DNA of 64,000 nucleotides from Acidobacteriota bacterium (GTDB lineage: Bacteria > Acidobacteriota > UBA890 > WLXD01): positions 496,001 to 560,000 of the forward strand of contig WLXD01000002.1 in the NCBI GenBank assembly GCA_012103255.1, read 5' to 3'. The position numbers and the translations under genes were made by a program. Below the pieces are notes generated by a model. That model made no database searches. It saw nothing but the letters and a program-made list of their open reading frames with translations, and had not been told where the DNA came from. This document shows, in pieces, positions 18,012 to 28,182 of this stretch (positions are counted from its first letter, which is position 1; each line of letters opens with the position of its first letter).

Positions 18012-20558
18012 CTACCCGACCTCGCCCTTGATGACGCGTACGCGACGCAAGAGCATGTTGGTCAGGTAGAACACCAGCGCGATAACGGCGAGTAGCGGCC
18101 AGAGGCGCGTAGGCCGCACCACCGTTTGGTCACCCGCGTCGAGCACCGCATCGACGCTCGCGTCGTAGGCGCCGGCCGTTGTTTCCGCGAGCCACTGGAG
18201 CCGCGCCACGTCCGGCGGTAGGTACCGATCTTCTGCATTGGGTGCCGGCAGCAGATGACGCTCGATTGAGGTGTCGTCGCCGCTCCAACGGATGGCCGCC
18301 TCGGCCTCAGCAGCAAGAGGCGTGCGGGCCTCGTACGTTCCTGGTGCGATCTGGTGGAGACTGATCTCCAGTTCCTCACCGCCAACATCCACGGTCACGG
18401 TCGGCCGCTCCGAATTGCGGAACTGCCCGCGGCTGTCGAGCAGACCGAGAGTCACCCGAGCCTCGCGGTCCTCACGGACGACCTCGAAGCGCGGCTCGCG
18501 GAAATCCTCTACACGGGCGGCTTCGCGCACGAGCTGGGTCCACAACTTGCCGAAGCCATCCCACTCAAGCCAGTCCGAGGCCCAGCGATTCTTGGCATCG
18601 GAGGCGAAGAAAACCGCCTGGCCGAGCCCGTACTGCCAGCGGGCCAGGATGGGATCTGGCTCGTCAGCGCCGCTATCCATCACGATTTCGGCGTTGTCTT
18701 TGGGCATTGTCCGGACGTACCCAGCCAGTTCCGGCATGTCTTCGCGCGTAATCCCGGCGAAGGCCTCCACCGTCTTGGTCCAGGCCGGCACGAAGGGCTC
18801 GTCTTCCTCGAGAGTGATGCCCTGAGCCATCTGGGTCTCATCCACGAAGATCTCTGGTACGCGGCTTGGATCCGAGATGAAGTAGCTGCGCCCGCCGCCC
18901 CAGTCGGCGATGGAGCCCAACAGGTCCCGATCCGCCTTGTCGCCCACAGCGACAGCGGAGACAGTGATCTCGTCCTCGCGCATCTGCGTCACGAGCGTCT
19001 CGTAGTCGTCCTCGTAGGTCTTGCCATCGGACAGCAGGATGACGTGTTTGACCTCTGCATCCGTGTTCTGGAGCGCGAGATAGACGTCTTCCAACGCCGG
19101 ATAGATGTTCGTCGGCGAACTCGCTTCGATACTCGCAATCCGTTCGTTGATGCGATCACGAGTCCGCGCCAGTTGGACCGGCACGGGCCAGTAGAAGTGG
19201 TAGTCGAATGCCAACAGCCCGAACTGCTGTTCATCTTCGAGCAGCGCGACGGCTGCCTTGCTGGCTTCCTTCGCCATCGCCATCTTGTCGCCGACCATGC
19301 TGTACGACTTGTCGAGCGCGATGACCAGAGCCAGATCCTTCGGCTCCCGCTCCGCCTTGAACCAGACAGGCATCGTGCGCTCGATCGCCGTGTCCTGATA
19401 GCCCTCTTCACCGAAAACCGACTCCCCGCCAACGACGATCAAGCCGCCGCCGAAGGTGGAGACCCAACTCTCCAGCGAGATCATCGCTCCGCGGTCGATC
19501 ATCCGAGCATCGACATCGCTGAGTATTACGGCGTCAAAGTCCTCGTAGCCGAGCGCGCTCGTCGGGAGATTGAACGGCGCGGCGGTGACGATGTCGAAGC
19601 CGCCTTCCGCAAGCGCGGTGAGTAGGTAGGCATTGCGATCCGGAACGCCTTCTACAAAGAGAACTCGAACCTTGGGCCGGGCAACCGTTGAGGCTCGGCC
19701 AACGTTGTTCTCGGTCACCGGATCGCCATCCAGGACCAGAGTCACATCAAGGTCGGCCACGCCCGCGTCATCCACGATCGGCAGCAGCACGATGTCCTGT
19801 ACCCCACCGGTGAGATCGACGTCTTCGGACAGGAGCAAGAGATCACGCGTAGTAACACGCAGGGTCGCGGGCGTCGGGTTCCGCGAGAACACGCGCACGG
19901 TCATCTCGAACGGCGCGCCAGCCGTTACAGACGCCGGGGTCGTTGCCGAGTCGATCCAGGCGCCGTCGCCGCCGCGTGCGGCCGCCGGGCGCGTAAAAAA
20001 TCGCACGCCATCGAGCGCGAGCCGTTCGACCGCCGCGTCCAGGTCACCAGAATTGTCGCGACCGTCAGTGAGCACAACGACGCGGGGCACGTGGTGGGGC
20101 GGGAGAGCCGCCACAGCACGATCAAGCGCGCCAGCAAGATCGGTCGCCGACCGATCGACCGCGCCAGCCACAGCTCCGTCCGACACGCGGAGAGTGCGGA
20201 AGGCGTCCGGGTCCTCGGCGCTCACGACGTTGTCGCCGAAGGCCACGAAACGCGTACTGTCCCCATCTCCCTGTTCGACGGCGTCTTCAACCCAGCGGAT
20301 GCCCTCTTCAATGGCGCGCGGATCGATGCTCTGCGAGACGTCGAGAACATAGGCAACAGCCAACCACGAGCCAGCGTTGGACAGCACGGGCTGCGCCATG
20401 GCCAGAACGGCCGCAACGAAGGCGATGATCCGCGCTCCCACCATCAGATCGACCTGGCGCGGATGGAACTCGATGAGGCTCGTGCGACGAGCCCACCAGA
20501 GCAGCAAGACGCCCGGTAGCAGGAACAGCGGCCAGGTATGGGTGAGCGAAAGACTCAT
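18012..20558 (-). CDS. Membrane protein with two VWA domains and a GATase1-like domain
   Basis: VWA MIDAS motifs AYVLDVSQSID and VIALDKSYSMVGDK; VRVLFVEGVPDRNAYLLTAL...GGGLIVVGGESVFG; C-terminal TM; ATG 20558 overlaps the upstream stop by 4 bp. Confidence 0.85.
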   Translation of the reverse strand: MSLSLTHTWPLFLLPGVLLLWWARRTSLIEFHPRQVDLMVGARIIAFVAAVLAMAQPVLSNAGSWLAVAYVLDVSQSIDPRAIEEGIRWVEDAVEQGDGDSTRFVAFGDNVVSAEDPDAFRTLRVSDGAVAGAVDRSATDLAGALDRAVAALPPHHVPRVVVLTDGRDNSGDLDAAVERLALDGVRFFTRPAAARGGDGAWIDSATTPASVTAGAPFEMTVRVFSRNPTPATLRVTTRDLLLLSEDVDLTGGVQDIVLLPIVDDAGVADLDVTLVLDGDPVTENNVGRASTVARPKVRVLFVEGVPDRNAYLLTALAEGGFDIVTAAPFNLPTSALGYEDFDAVILSDVDARMIDRGAMISLESWVSTFGGGLIVVGGESVFGEEGYQDTAIERTMPVWFKAEREPKDLALVIALDKSYSMVGDKMAMAKEASKAAVALLEDEQQFGLLAFDYHFYWPVPVQLARTRDRINERIASIEASSPTNIYPALEDVYLALQNTDAEVKHVILLSDGKTYEDDYETLVTQMREDEITVSAVAVGDKADRDLLGSIADWGGGRSYFISDPSRVPEIFVDETQMAQGITLEEDEPFVPAWTKTVEAFAGITREDMPELAGYVRTMPKDNAEIVMDSGADEPDPILARWQYGLGQAVFFASDAKNRWASDWLEWDGFGKLWTQLVREAARVEDFREPRFEVVREDREARVTLGLLDSRGQFRNSERPTVTVDVGGEELEISLHQIAPGTYEARTPLAAEAEAAIRWSGDDTSIERHLLPAPNAEDRYLPPDVARLQWLAETTAGAYDASVDAVLDAGDQTVVRPTRLWPLLAVIALVFYLTNMLLRRVRVIKGEVG

Positions 20559-22318
20559 ACCGTGATCCGACGGTGATAGGTAAGGCCTTCCAGAAGCAGC
20601 AGAACCGCTGCGACCGCGAGTAGGACCGGCCACAACGATCGAGCTGCCGGCGGCGAATCGAGTTCTGCGTCGGACCCTTCGAATATCGAAGCGTTCACGG
20701 CCGATCGGCCGCGACCGTCGAGGCGGGCAGCGTACGGCACTGCGCGTCCGCCACTTGAGGCCATGTAAAGACCCGGCCTGTTGATCTCGAACACTGTCCT
20801 GTCTCCAATCGCCCGGGCGTCCACGCGCTCTCCGCTATTTACTTCCGTCACGGAGGCATTGGGAATCTCCACCGCCACGGTACCGAGCCCGACCGACTGT
20901 GCGGGCGCGTCATCACGCAACCATTCCACAAGGTTGGTGGCAAGGATTGGGTAGCTCACCGACTGCGCCAAATCGGTTTCGTCGAGAGCAAACGTGAACA
21001 GCAGCCAGCGAACCGGCTGCAGCCCCGTGACGATCAGTGGCACCTCGGGCGTACCGGCGAGAACGATGGCATCAAGCGGATCGACAACAGTCGCCCGCGC
21101 GATTGCCACATCGTGCAGGTCGACGTAGCGAAGCAGAGGCGCGTCTCCGTCGAAGGGGAACCCGCCGACATCGGTCGCTTCGCCCGACTGAGCAGGCAAC
21201 CAGGACACCGTCGAGGGCGCGATTACAACCGCGTCGCGCTGGGGCACCGCCTGGGGTGCCCAGCCCTCGAAGAGAAACGCGTCCACGGCCGCAAGGTCCA
21301 CCGTCGGGTAGTCCGCCGGCGTGATCGTTGTCAGGTCCAGGTGAGGGACAGCGCCGAGCACCTGATTCAGGCCACCAGTTTCTGTGACGTACGTGAGACG
21401 CACATCGGACGTTCGCGGGAGCCAGACATGCGCCTGATCGTCCATCGGATAGCCATCACCGTCGACACTTGCCTCTGCCCTGAGCGGCCCGCCCTCGAGG
21501 GGCGTGAGGTCGAATGTGTTCCGATAGAGACCACCCGGCTGCAGATCGACGGGGCGGCGGAACTGAACGCCCGACCTGTCGCGCAGCGTGATGGTCACGG
21601 TCTGCGGGTCGTTCGAGAAGTTGCCAACTTCGAGGAATGCCTCGTAACGGTACGGATCGGTAGGTTGAGGTCGAATCTCGAACGCCGTCACGCCGGCATT
21701 GGTAACGGACTCGTAGACCCCCACCACCCGGACCGACGCCGGCACGGAGGCCGCGCCCACGCCGTCCGTGAGCAGCCACGTCTGGACGCCTTCGTCGGCC
21801 AACGGCAACTGCAGATTGCGGGCGGTCGGCTGGATATCAACGAGCGCGTCGCGAACCGCGTCACGATCGCGCGTTGCCGTGGCGACTACAGTCCCCATCG
21901 CGTCGAACACCGTGAAGCGATCGGCCGAAGATCCGCCCGCCAGAAGTTCGCCGGCCCGGTCCAACGCGTGGGCAAGCCGCGTGCGTCCGTCGCTCATGAC
22001 TGCCGCCATGGTCGGACGATTATCCACAACAAGCTGAATGTCGCGGGGCTCGCGGCCGGAGCGCCCCATCTCGGCCTCGCCAAATGCCGCCGCGAGCGAC
22101 AGACCGATAGCGAGTGCGATCAAGAGCGAGATCAGGCGCCGGAGCCATTCAACGAGCGATCGCCGCTTCTTGCGCTCGAGCACTCGCTCCCAGAGAAGCG
22201 ATGAAGACACGAGCGCACGGCGGTGCTGGATGCGCAGAAAAAAGATCACGAGAATCGCGGTAGCCGTAGCGCCCAGCAGCGCCCAGCCCATCGCTTGCGA
22301 CATGCCCAGGAAAGTCAT
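20555..22318 (-). CDS. BatA-like N-terminal / VWA domain membrane protein
   Basis: N-terminal BatA-type TM segment (WALLGATATAILVIFFLRIQHRRALVSSSLLWERVLERKKRRSLVEWLRRLISLLIALAIGLSLAAAF), DIQLVVDNRPTMAA, C-terminal TM. Confidence 0.8.
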   Translation of the reverse strand: MTFLGMSQAMGWALLGATATAILVIFFLRIQHRRALVSSSLLWERVLERKKRRSLVEWLRRLISLLIALAIGLSLAAAFGEAEMGRSGREPRDIQLVVDNRPTMAAVMSDGRTRLAHALDRAGELLAGGSSADRFTVFDAMGTVVATATRDRDAVRDALVDIQPTARNLQLPLADEGVQTWLLTDGVGAASVPASVRVVGVYESVTNAGVTAFEIRPQPTDPYRYEAFLEVGNFSNDPQTVTITLRDRSGVQFRRPVDLQPGGLYRNTFDLTPLEGGPLRAEASVDGDGYPMDDQAHVWLPRTSDVRLTYVTETGGLNQVLGAVPHLDLTTITPADYPTVDLAAVDAFLFEGWAPQAVPQRDAVVIAPSTVSWLPAQSGEATDVGGFPFDGDAPLLRYVDLHDVAIARATVVDPLDAIVLAGTPEVPLIVTGLQPVRWLLFTFALDETDLAQSVSYPILATNLVEWLRDDAPAQSVGLGTVAVEIPNASVTEVNSGERVDARAIGDRTVFEINRPGLYMASSGGRAVPYAARLDGRGRSAVNASIFEGSDAELDSPPAARSLWPVLLAVAAVLLLLEGLTYHRRITV

Positions 22319-23220
22319 GACAGGAACCGCCCGGATCGCATGACCTGCATGATGAGGTCCTCAAACGGGAAATTCGTGATCGTGCGCATGTAGCCGAAGC
22401 CGTAGAGCGTGCAGTAGCGTTCGATCTCTTCGCAGTACTCGTCGAAGACGTCACAGTAGGCGCTGAGCAGCGCCGGTGTGATGGTGATGTCCTGATTCCA
22501 CTCGGTCTCGGAATCCACGAGCGTGATCTCGCCGTTCAGCGGTGGCACGGCGTCCTCGGGCGTCACCACGTGAACAGCCAACAGGTCCTGGCGCTGATAC
22601 CGGACGATATCGAACGAGTGCCCGACCCCATGCGGGTCGAAGAAGTCCGAGATCACCACGGTGATGCCGCGCCGGCGGCTTGCGCCGAAGAACCGATGAA
22701 ACGCTCGGCCCGCGTGGGTCTCGTGACTCGAAGATACGCCGTTCAAGAAGCGAAAGATGTTGAAGATCTGACTCTTGGTGCGCTGCGCCGGGAGCTCCTC
22801 GATGACGCCGTCGGCGTAAACGACCATGTGAACCTTGTCGAGATTCGACAAGCCGACGTAGGCCAATGCCGCCGCGACGCGCTTTGCGTAGTCGAGCTTG
22901 CGCTTCCCCATCGACTTGCTGGCATCCACGAAGATGTAGACCGGCAGATCGGTCTCTTCCTCGAAGAGTCGCAGGATGAGTCGGTCGAGACGCATGTACG
23001 CGCGCCAGTCGACGGCCCGGAAGTCGTCGCCGGGAACGTAGCCGCGGTAATCAGCGAACTCGATCCCGGAGCCGACCTTCTTGGCCCGACGTTCGGCTTT
23101 GAATTGACCCGCGAGCAGGCGTTTGGACACCACGCTCAGGAGTTCGAGCTTACGCAGGAACTCCTCATCAAACGGCCCGGCGTCGTGCCGGTCCGCCGCG
23201 GTTTTTGCGGCAGTGCTCAT
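22315..23220 (-). CDS. DUF58 domain-containing protein
   Basis: GSGIEFADYRGYVPGDDFRAVDWRAYMRLDRLILRLFEEETDLPVYIFVDASKSMGKRK. Confidence 0.92.
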   Translation of the reverse strand: MSTAAKTAADRHDAGPFDEEFLRKLELLSVVSKRLLAGQFKAERRAKKVGSGIEFADYRGYVPGDDFRAVDWRAYMRLDRLILRLFEEETDLPVYIFVDASKSMGKRKLDYAKRVAAALAYVGLSNLDKVHMVVYADGVIEELPAQRTKSQIFNIFRFLNGVSSSHETHAGRAFHRFFGASRRRGITVVISDFFDPHGVGHSFDIVRYQRQDLLAVHVVTPEDAVPPLNGEITLVDSETEWNQDITITPALLSAYCDVFDEYCEEIERYCTLYGFGYMRTITNFPFEDLIMQVMRSGRFLS

Positions 23221-23238
23221 CGTCCGTACCCTGGGGCG

Positions 23239-24234
23239 CTAGTTCTCGCGCGGGCCGGGGAGGTTGTCGAGAATCGCCTGCAGAATCGTGTCGGGGTCGA
23301 CGCGGTCGGCCTCCCCCTCGAAGTTCAGCAGGACGCGATGCCGCAAGGCCGGCAACGCCACGCGCCGGACGTCCTCGGCGGACACATGGACGCGATCGTC
23401 CATGAGGGCACGAATCTTCCCGGCCAGGACCAGTGCCTGGATTGCACGCGGCCCGGCGCCGTAGCGCACGTAGCGACGTGTCTCGTCCACCGCTTCATCG
23501 AAATCAGGGTGCGTCGCCAGTACGAGGCGGATCGCGTAGTCCTGAATCGGCCGCGCGATCGGCACCGAGCGGACCGTAGACCGCATCTCGAGAATCTCAT
23601 CACCCGTCAGCACCGTGCCGACCTCTGGTGATTCGACCTGTGTCGTGCGATCCATGATGTCGTGCAGATCGTCCACCGACGGGAAGTCGAGCTTCAGCTT
23701 GAACAGGAACCGATCCAGCTGCGCTTCCGGCAGAGGGTAGGTCCCCTCCATCTCGAGCGGGTTCTGGGTAGCGAGCACGAAGAACGGCTGGTCGAGCATG
23801 AACGTGTCGTTGCCCACCGACACGCTGCCTTCCTGCATCGCCTCTAGAAGTGCCGACTGCGTCTTCGGGGTAGCGCGATTGATCTCGTCCGCCAAGACGA
23901 TTTGCGCGAAGATCGGCCCACGCTGGAAATCAAGATAGCGGTCACCCTCTGCATTCTCGTGCACGACGTTCGTGCCGATGATGTCGGCAGGCATCAGATC
24001 GGGCGTGAACTGGATCCGATGGAAATCCAGATGCAAGACGTCGGCGAGGGTGTGCACCAACTTGGTCTTCCCGAGCCCGGGAATCCCTTCGAGCAGCGCG
24101 TGGCCACCGGCCAACATCGCAATCAAGATACCTTCGATGACATCGTCGTTTCCGACAATGACTTTGCCAATCTCATTCTGTACGCGGCTGAACCGGTCTT
24201 GAAAGGTCCCGATTTGCTGCTCGGCTTCGATCAT
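23239..24234 (-). CDS. MoxR-family AAA+ ATPase
   Basis: Walker A-like AMLAGGHALLEGIPGLGKTKLVHTLA, LADEINRATPKTQSALLEAMQEG; ATG 24234 (MIEAEQQIGTF) overlaps the upstream stop by 4 bp. Confidence 0.95.
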   Translation of the reverse strand: MIEAEQQIGTFQDRFSRVQNEIGKVIVGNDDVIEGILIAMLAGGHALLEGIPGLGKTKLVHTLADVLHLDFHRIQFTPDLMPADIIGTNVVHENAEGDRYLDFQRGPIFAQIVLADEINRATPKTQSALLEAMQEGSVSVGNDTFMLDQPFFVLATQNPLEMEGTYPLPEAQLDRFLFKLKLDFPSVDDLHDIMDRTTQVESPEVGTVLTGDEILEMRSTVRSVPIARPIQDYAIRLVLATHPDFDEAVDETRRYVRYGAGPRAIQALVLAGKIRALMDDRVHVSAEDVRRVALPALRHRVLLNFEGEADRVDPDTILQAILDNLPGPREN

Positions 24235-25544
24235 GGGCGTTCGCCTTCTTCTTCGTCTTTCTGGTTGTCCAGTTCGCGCTGCGCTTTGAAATAGGCGAGC
24301 ACCAACTGCCGGTATTCCCAAGGAACGGATGCAGACTGGAGGAGGTCCTGAAGCGCGGCTTCGTCTGGACGAGCGACGTCGCGGAACTCAATCCGCGACT
24401 GCTCGGCCTTGGTTACCAGCTCTTCCTTCTCCTCTTCCTCGGGCTCCTCGGGATCCTCAGGAGGATCCTCCGCGGCCAGTAGCTCGCGCTGGAGTTGAAC
24501 CTCCAGCGTCTCGAGTTCGCCCAACTCAAGATCGAGTTCCTCACCACCGTCACGTGTCGCGTGCCCGACTTCCTCCTCGCCGAGCTCCATCTGCTCTATC
24601 TCTTCTCCGCCTTCCTGCAAGAAAACTTCTTCGCCAGCGGGCAGAGTTTGACCACTCTCTTCGGTTGACTCGCCCTGGCCGTCTTGCTGGCTCTGGTTGG
24701 GGTCGGGTTCCTGTTCGCCCTCGGACTCGGGCAGATCTTCAGGGTTGTCGACCTGCATCTCCTGCGGCTCGCCTTCCTGCTCGCCCTGGTCCCCTTCCTC
24801 TGCCTCCATGAACGATCCCTCGGGATCCTCGGGTGGCTCTTCGCCCTCGCCTTCCGGCTGCTGTTCCTCGAGAGCATTCTGGCCCTCGGCATCTTCGGAG
24901 TCGGGCTCGGGCAGCATGAGACGATCCTCGCGGGCCTGGTCCTCAAGAGGATCCGGCTCGCGTTCGGTGGTCTCTTCAAGCTCGGCGACGAGTTCGCCGC
25001 TGTCATCCTGCCCCAGTTCCGCGGCCAACTCCCCGAGCCGGTCCACCATGGGTTCGAAGACTCGCGGCACGGGCAAGAGGAGCAAAGCCGCCGCACCCAT
25101 GGCGCAGCCAAACACCACGCCCAATCGTTGTGGGCGTCGATTCGGAACGATCTCGCGCGGGTTCACACCAGCCGCCGTTTCGCCCGCTCGCCCCAGATGA
25201 AGGTCGACTAGTCCTCCTTCTTCCGGATGGCGCTCGAACCAGTAGGCCGACGTCAACTCGTCGAAGAGCCCGTCGCCCTCGTCCGCGCTGCGCGCGGCAC
25301 GCCAGAGCGGATACGCGGCACGCATTCGCGTCACCGCCCGGACAACCGCTGCCACCACCAACGGCACGAGCCAGAACCAGCTCACACTCCAGGCGCTTGG
25401 CAGAGTGGCATTCCAGAGCGACAGGAGCAGTGTCCCAGCACCGATGAGCAAGGCAGCGTCGGCGACCTCCTGCTTGAACGCATTGCTGCGCACGCGCGCG
25501 CGCAGCGCACGTAGCAAAGGGGTCACTGAGTGGTGCTCGGACAT
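24231..25544 (-). CDS. Membrane protein with a long acidic low-complexity region (first gene of MoxR operon)
   Basis: ATG 25544 (MSEHHSVTPLLRALRARVRSNAFKQEV), hydrophobic segments, then a Glu/Asp/Gln/Pro-rich region of roughly 200 aa; the tracker start at 26192 would run over the opposite-strand gene. Confidence 0.7.
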   Translation of the reverse strand: MSEHHSVTPLLRALRARVRSNAFKQEVADAALLIGAGTLLLSLWNATLPSAWSVSWFWLVPLVVAAVVRAVTRMRAAYPLWRAARSADEGDGLFDELTSAYWFERHPEEGGLVDLHLGRAGETAAGVNPREIVPNRRPQRLGVVFGCAMGAAALLLLPVPRVFEPMVDRLGELAAELGQDDSGELVAELEETTEREPDPLEDQAREDRLMLPEPDSEDAEGQNALEEQQPEGEGEEPPEDPEGSFMEAEEGDQGEQEGEPQEMQVDNPEDLPESEGEQEPDPNQSQQDGQGESTEESGQTLPAGEEVFLQEGGEEIEQMELGEEEVGHATRDGGEELDLELGELETLEVQLQRELLAAEDPPEDPEEPEEEEKEELVTKAEQSRIEFRDVARPDEAALQDLLQSASVPWEYRQLVLAYFKAQRELDNQKDEEEGERP

Positions 25545-25757
25545 GAGACTTCCGGGGCGATGGCCGGACAAAGTGGCGTAAACCGTAGCATAACGAGGCA
25601 TGTCGTTCGGATTCACGTCGGGAGCCTCGCCGAGGCCGTGTGCGCGGGCCGGCGCGGGCATCGCGCGGATGTCGAAGAAGGCGACAAAGCATTTGCAGGG
25701 CATGGTCGAATGGGGCACATTTTCGGTGCCCTGAAACTCCTCCCGGACCTCTTCCAT

Positions 25758-28169
25758 ATGCGCATCGTTCGTCGCCTTCAGCTCACCGCGACCCTCGCGC
25801 TGGCCACTACCGTCGTGGCCTGCTCCGCGCCACCGCCTGCCAGCGTACTCTGGGACGAACTGCTTCCGGTGTCGGGAACGTTCCGGGGCACCGATCTGAT
25901 CAGCCGCGCCGCCCCTGAATCGCTCAAGGCACTCGGCAAGGGCTGGACCATCGACACGGACACAACGATCGATCGCGGCTTCTGGGCGATTGGGCTCGAA
26001 GCTCAGCTCGACATGGTGGTGGTCCGCGATGGCGACCACGAACTCGTCTTCGACGTGATGCCGCCCGATGGGATGCAGAGCCAGTTGCTGAGTCTCCGAG
26101 TCAACGGCGCGCTGATGGAACCCGTCGCGCTTGGGCCTGGGTGGAGCCGACAGGCCGTGCTCCTTCCCGAAGATGCGGTGATTCGGGGCCACAACCGCGT
26201 CGAGCTCACTTTCCGCGGTGTATCGCGACCTAGCGACCTCGACCCGAACAACAACGACGACCGGCCGCTGGCGGCGCGCTTTCGCTTCTTGCAGCTGTTG
26301 CCGGTCGGCGCCGATCGGGCGCTCGGCGAAGACGATCCCGACGCTGTGGCCTCGGGCTCCACCCCGGCGCCGACAGAGACACTGCCGATTCCCGACTCAC
26401 CGCGCGTCGCCCACACATGGAATCCCACTTCGCTCGAGACCGATACGGGTACTCAGCTCGTCTTCGAAGCCGACAGCATCGTCCAGTTCGCGCTTGCGGT
26501 CCCCGAAGAGGCCAGGCTGGTGGGACAGGCGACTGTCGTTGCCGAGAGCGGCGAACGCGTGGCCTGGGTTGCCGACGCCATCGACGCCGACGGCGTCGTG
26601 CACGAGCTCGGACGCGGAGGCGCCGGATCGCTTAACGCGGATCTCGGCGCGTTCGCCGGGCAGCACACTCTCCTGCGGCTCCGCACCATCGGTTCGCGTC
26701 GCGCAGCGGTTGTCTGGGAAGGCCTCGGCCTGAGTGATCCTCAAGGCGAGTTCGACAGGGCGGCACTGACTCCGCCTGCCCCGCCGGCCGTGGCGCGAAG
26801 CGGCCGTTTCACCGACGCCAACGTCGTGATCGTGATGCTGGACGCGCTCCGGCCGGACTTCATCACCACCTATCGCGGTATCGCACCCACGCCAGCGATC
26901 GACGCGCTGGCGCTCGACGGGACGCGATTCGAGGACGCCCGGGCCGTTGCCCCGTGGACGAATCAGTCCGTGTATTCCCTGCTCACCGGCCGCTACCCAG
27001 AAGGTCATGGAGTCGCAGGGTGGCGCGACGCGCCAGCTCGAGACCTCAGAACACTGTTTCAGACCGCCTATGCGGCCGGCTACCACACGGCGCTGTGGAG
27101 TGAACACCCGCTCTATCGGCTGGCGCGCGCGCTGCGCTACGACCTTGACAGCTATATCGACACGAGGCCTCGGCTCCGCGAGGAGATGCGCGAATATCTC
27201 AACCAGACGTCGGTGATGACCGAGGACGACGGTCGCGTCGACGTCTTCCGCAACGACAAGCCGAACTTCGTCATGTACCACCTGCTCCCGCCGCACGCTC
27301 CTTATGAGCCAGATCCGGACGGCATTGGTTGGGGTGGCCCGTCACCACGCTGGGCCGATTCGATGAACAAGGGGTTCAGGACCGACCTCGACATCACACC
27401 CGCCTCACTGCAGGGCTTCTCCCGGCACGTCGGCGACAATCCACCGGATCAAGCCGACATCGACTACGTGACGGCGCGATACCAGGACAACATCCGGTAC
27501 GCGGATGAACTCGTCGGAAAGATCGTCGACGGCCTCAAACGCTCCGGCCGCTACGACGACACCATGATCATCCTGCTCTCAGATCACGGCGAGGCCTTCT
27601 ACGAGCACGGGCACTTCCTGCACACCTGGCCGCTGTACGACGAGATGCTGCGGATCCCGTTGGTGATCAAGTGGCCCGAATCTGACGACACCTACCAGCG
27701 AGCGGTGACGCGCCCCGTCACCACGGTAGACATCGCACCCACCGTCCTCGACGCTCTGGGGATGGCCGACGAGGACCCCGGATACCAGGGAGAGAGCCTC
27801 CTACCGCTCGTGTTCGACGGGTTCTTTCCATCCCGCGCGGTATACGCATCGACGGTGGGCGTGGCCAACGGAGCCGGCGACGACGAGCCGCTCGCTCCGA
27901 TGACGAGTCTCATCGAGATGCCCTACAAGGTCATCCACGACAAGCGTTCAGGGCACCTGGAACTCTACGACCTGGAAAGCGACCCGGGCGAACTCATCGA
28001 CCTCGCCGGCTCGCAGCCGTTGCTCGCGCAGCAGATGTTCCAGGCCCTGCTGCTGCAAGAGCTTGCCAACGTGGCGCTCAACACCGGCGCGGACCCCGCG
28101 GAGATCGAGACGGAGATGGACCCCGAGCTAGTAGAGCGCCTGTGCAGCCTGGGCTACATCCGGTGCTAG
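25758..28169 (+). CDS. Alkaline phosphatase/sulfatase superfamily lipoprotein
   Basis: Lipobox-like ATTVVACSAPP; NVVIVMLDALRPDF, APWTNQSVYSLLTGRYPEGHGV, IILLSDHGEAFYEHGHFLH. Confidence 0.88.
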   Translation: MRIVRRLQLTATLALATTVVACSAPPPASVLWDELLPVSGTFRGTDLISRAAPESLKALGKGWTIDTDTTIDRGFWAIGLEAQLDMVVVRDGDHELVFDVMPPDGMQSQLLSLRVNGALMEPVALGPGWSRQAVLLPEDAVIRGHNRVELTFRGVSRPSDLDPNNNDDRPLAARFRFLQLLPVGADRALGEDDPDAVASGSTPAPTETLPIPDSPRVAHTWNPTSLETDTGTQLVFEADSIVQFALAVPEEARLVGQATVVAESGERVAWVADAIDADGVVHELGRGGAGSLNADLGAFAGQHTLLRLRTIGSRRAAVVWEGLGLSDPQGEFDRAALTPPAPPAVARSGRFTDANVVIVMLDALRPDFITTYRGIAPTPAIDALALDGTRFEDARAVAPWTNQSVYSLLTGRYPEGHGVAGWRDAPARDLRTLFQTAYAAGYHTALWSEHPLYRLARALRYDLDSYIDTRPRLREEMREYLNQTSVMTEDDGRVDVFRNDKPNFVMYHLLPPHAPYEPDPDGIGWGGPSPRWADSMNKGFRTDLDITPASLQGFSRHVGDNPPDQADIDYVTARYQDNIRYADELVGKIVDGLKRSGRYDDTMIILLSDHGEAFYEHGHFLHTWPLYDEMLRIPLVIKWPESDDTYQRAVTRPVTTVDIAPTVLDALGMADEDPGYQGESLLPLVFDGFFPSRAVYASTVGVANGAGDDEPLAPMTSLIEMPYKVIHDKRSGHLELYDLESDPGELIDLAGSQPLLAQQMFQALLLQELANVALNTGADPAEIETEMDPELVERLCSLGYIRC

Positions 28170-28182
28170 CCAGCGTACGGCG

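Noticed and set aside
18354-19625. 423-aa ORF on + strand within the VWA gene
   Set aside because: Antisense to a clearly coding VWA protein; composition typical of high-GC shadow ORFs
21113-22204. 363-aa + strand ORF
   Set aside because: Antisense shadow of the BatA-like gene; no domain pattern
22570-23631. 353-aa + strand ORF
   Set aside because: Antisense across DUF58 and MoxR genes, which carry strong motifs
24684-25211. Hydrophobic + strand ORF (MLALVGVGFLFALGLG...)
   Set aside because: Artefact of reading the acidic low-complexity region on the opposite strand
25545-26192. Tracker N-terminal extension of the acidic MoxR-operon protein
   Set aside because: Overlaps the start of the opposite-strand gene; the plausible start with a following membrane protein is at 25544
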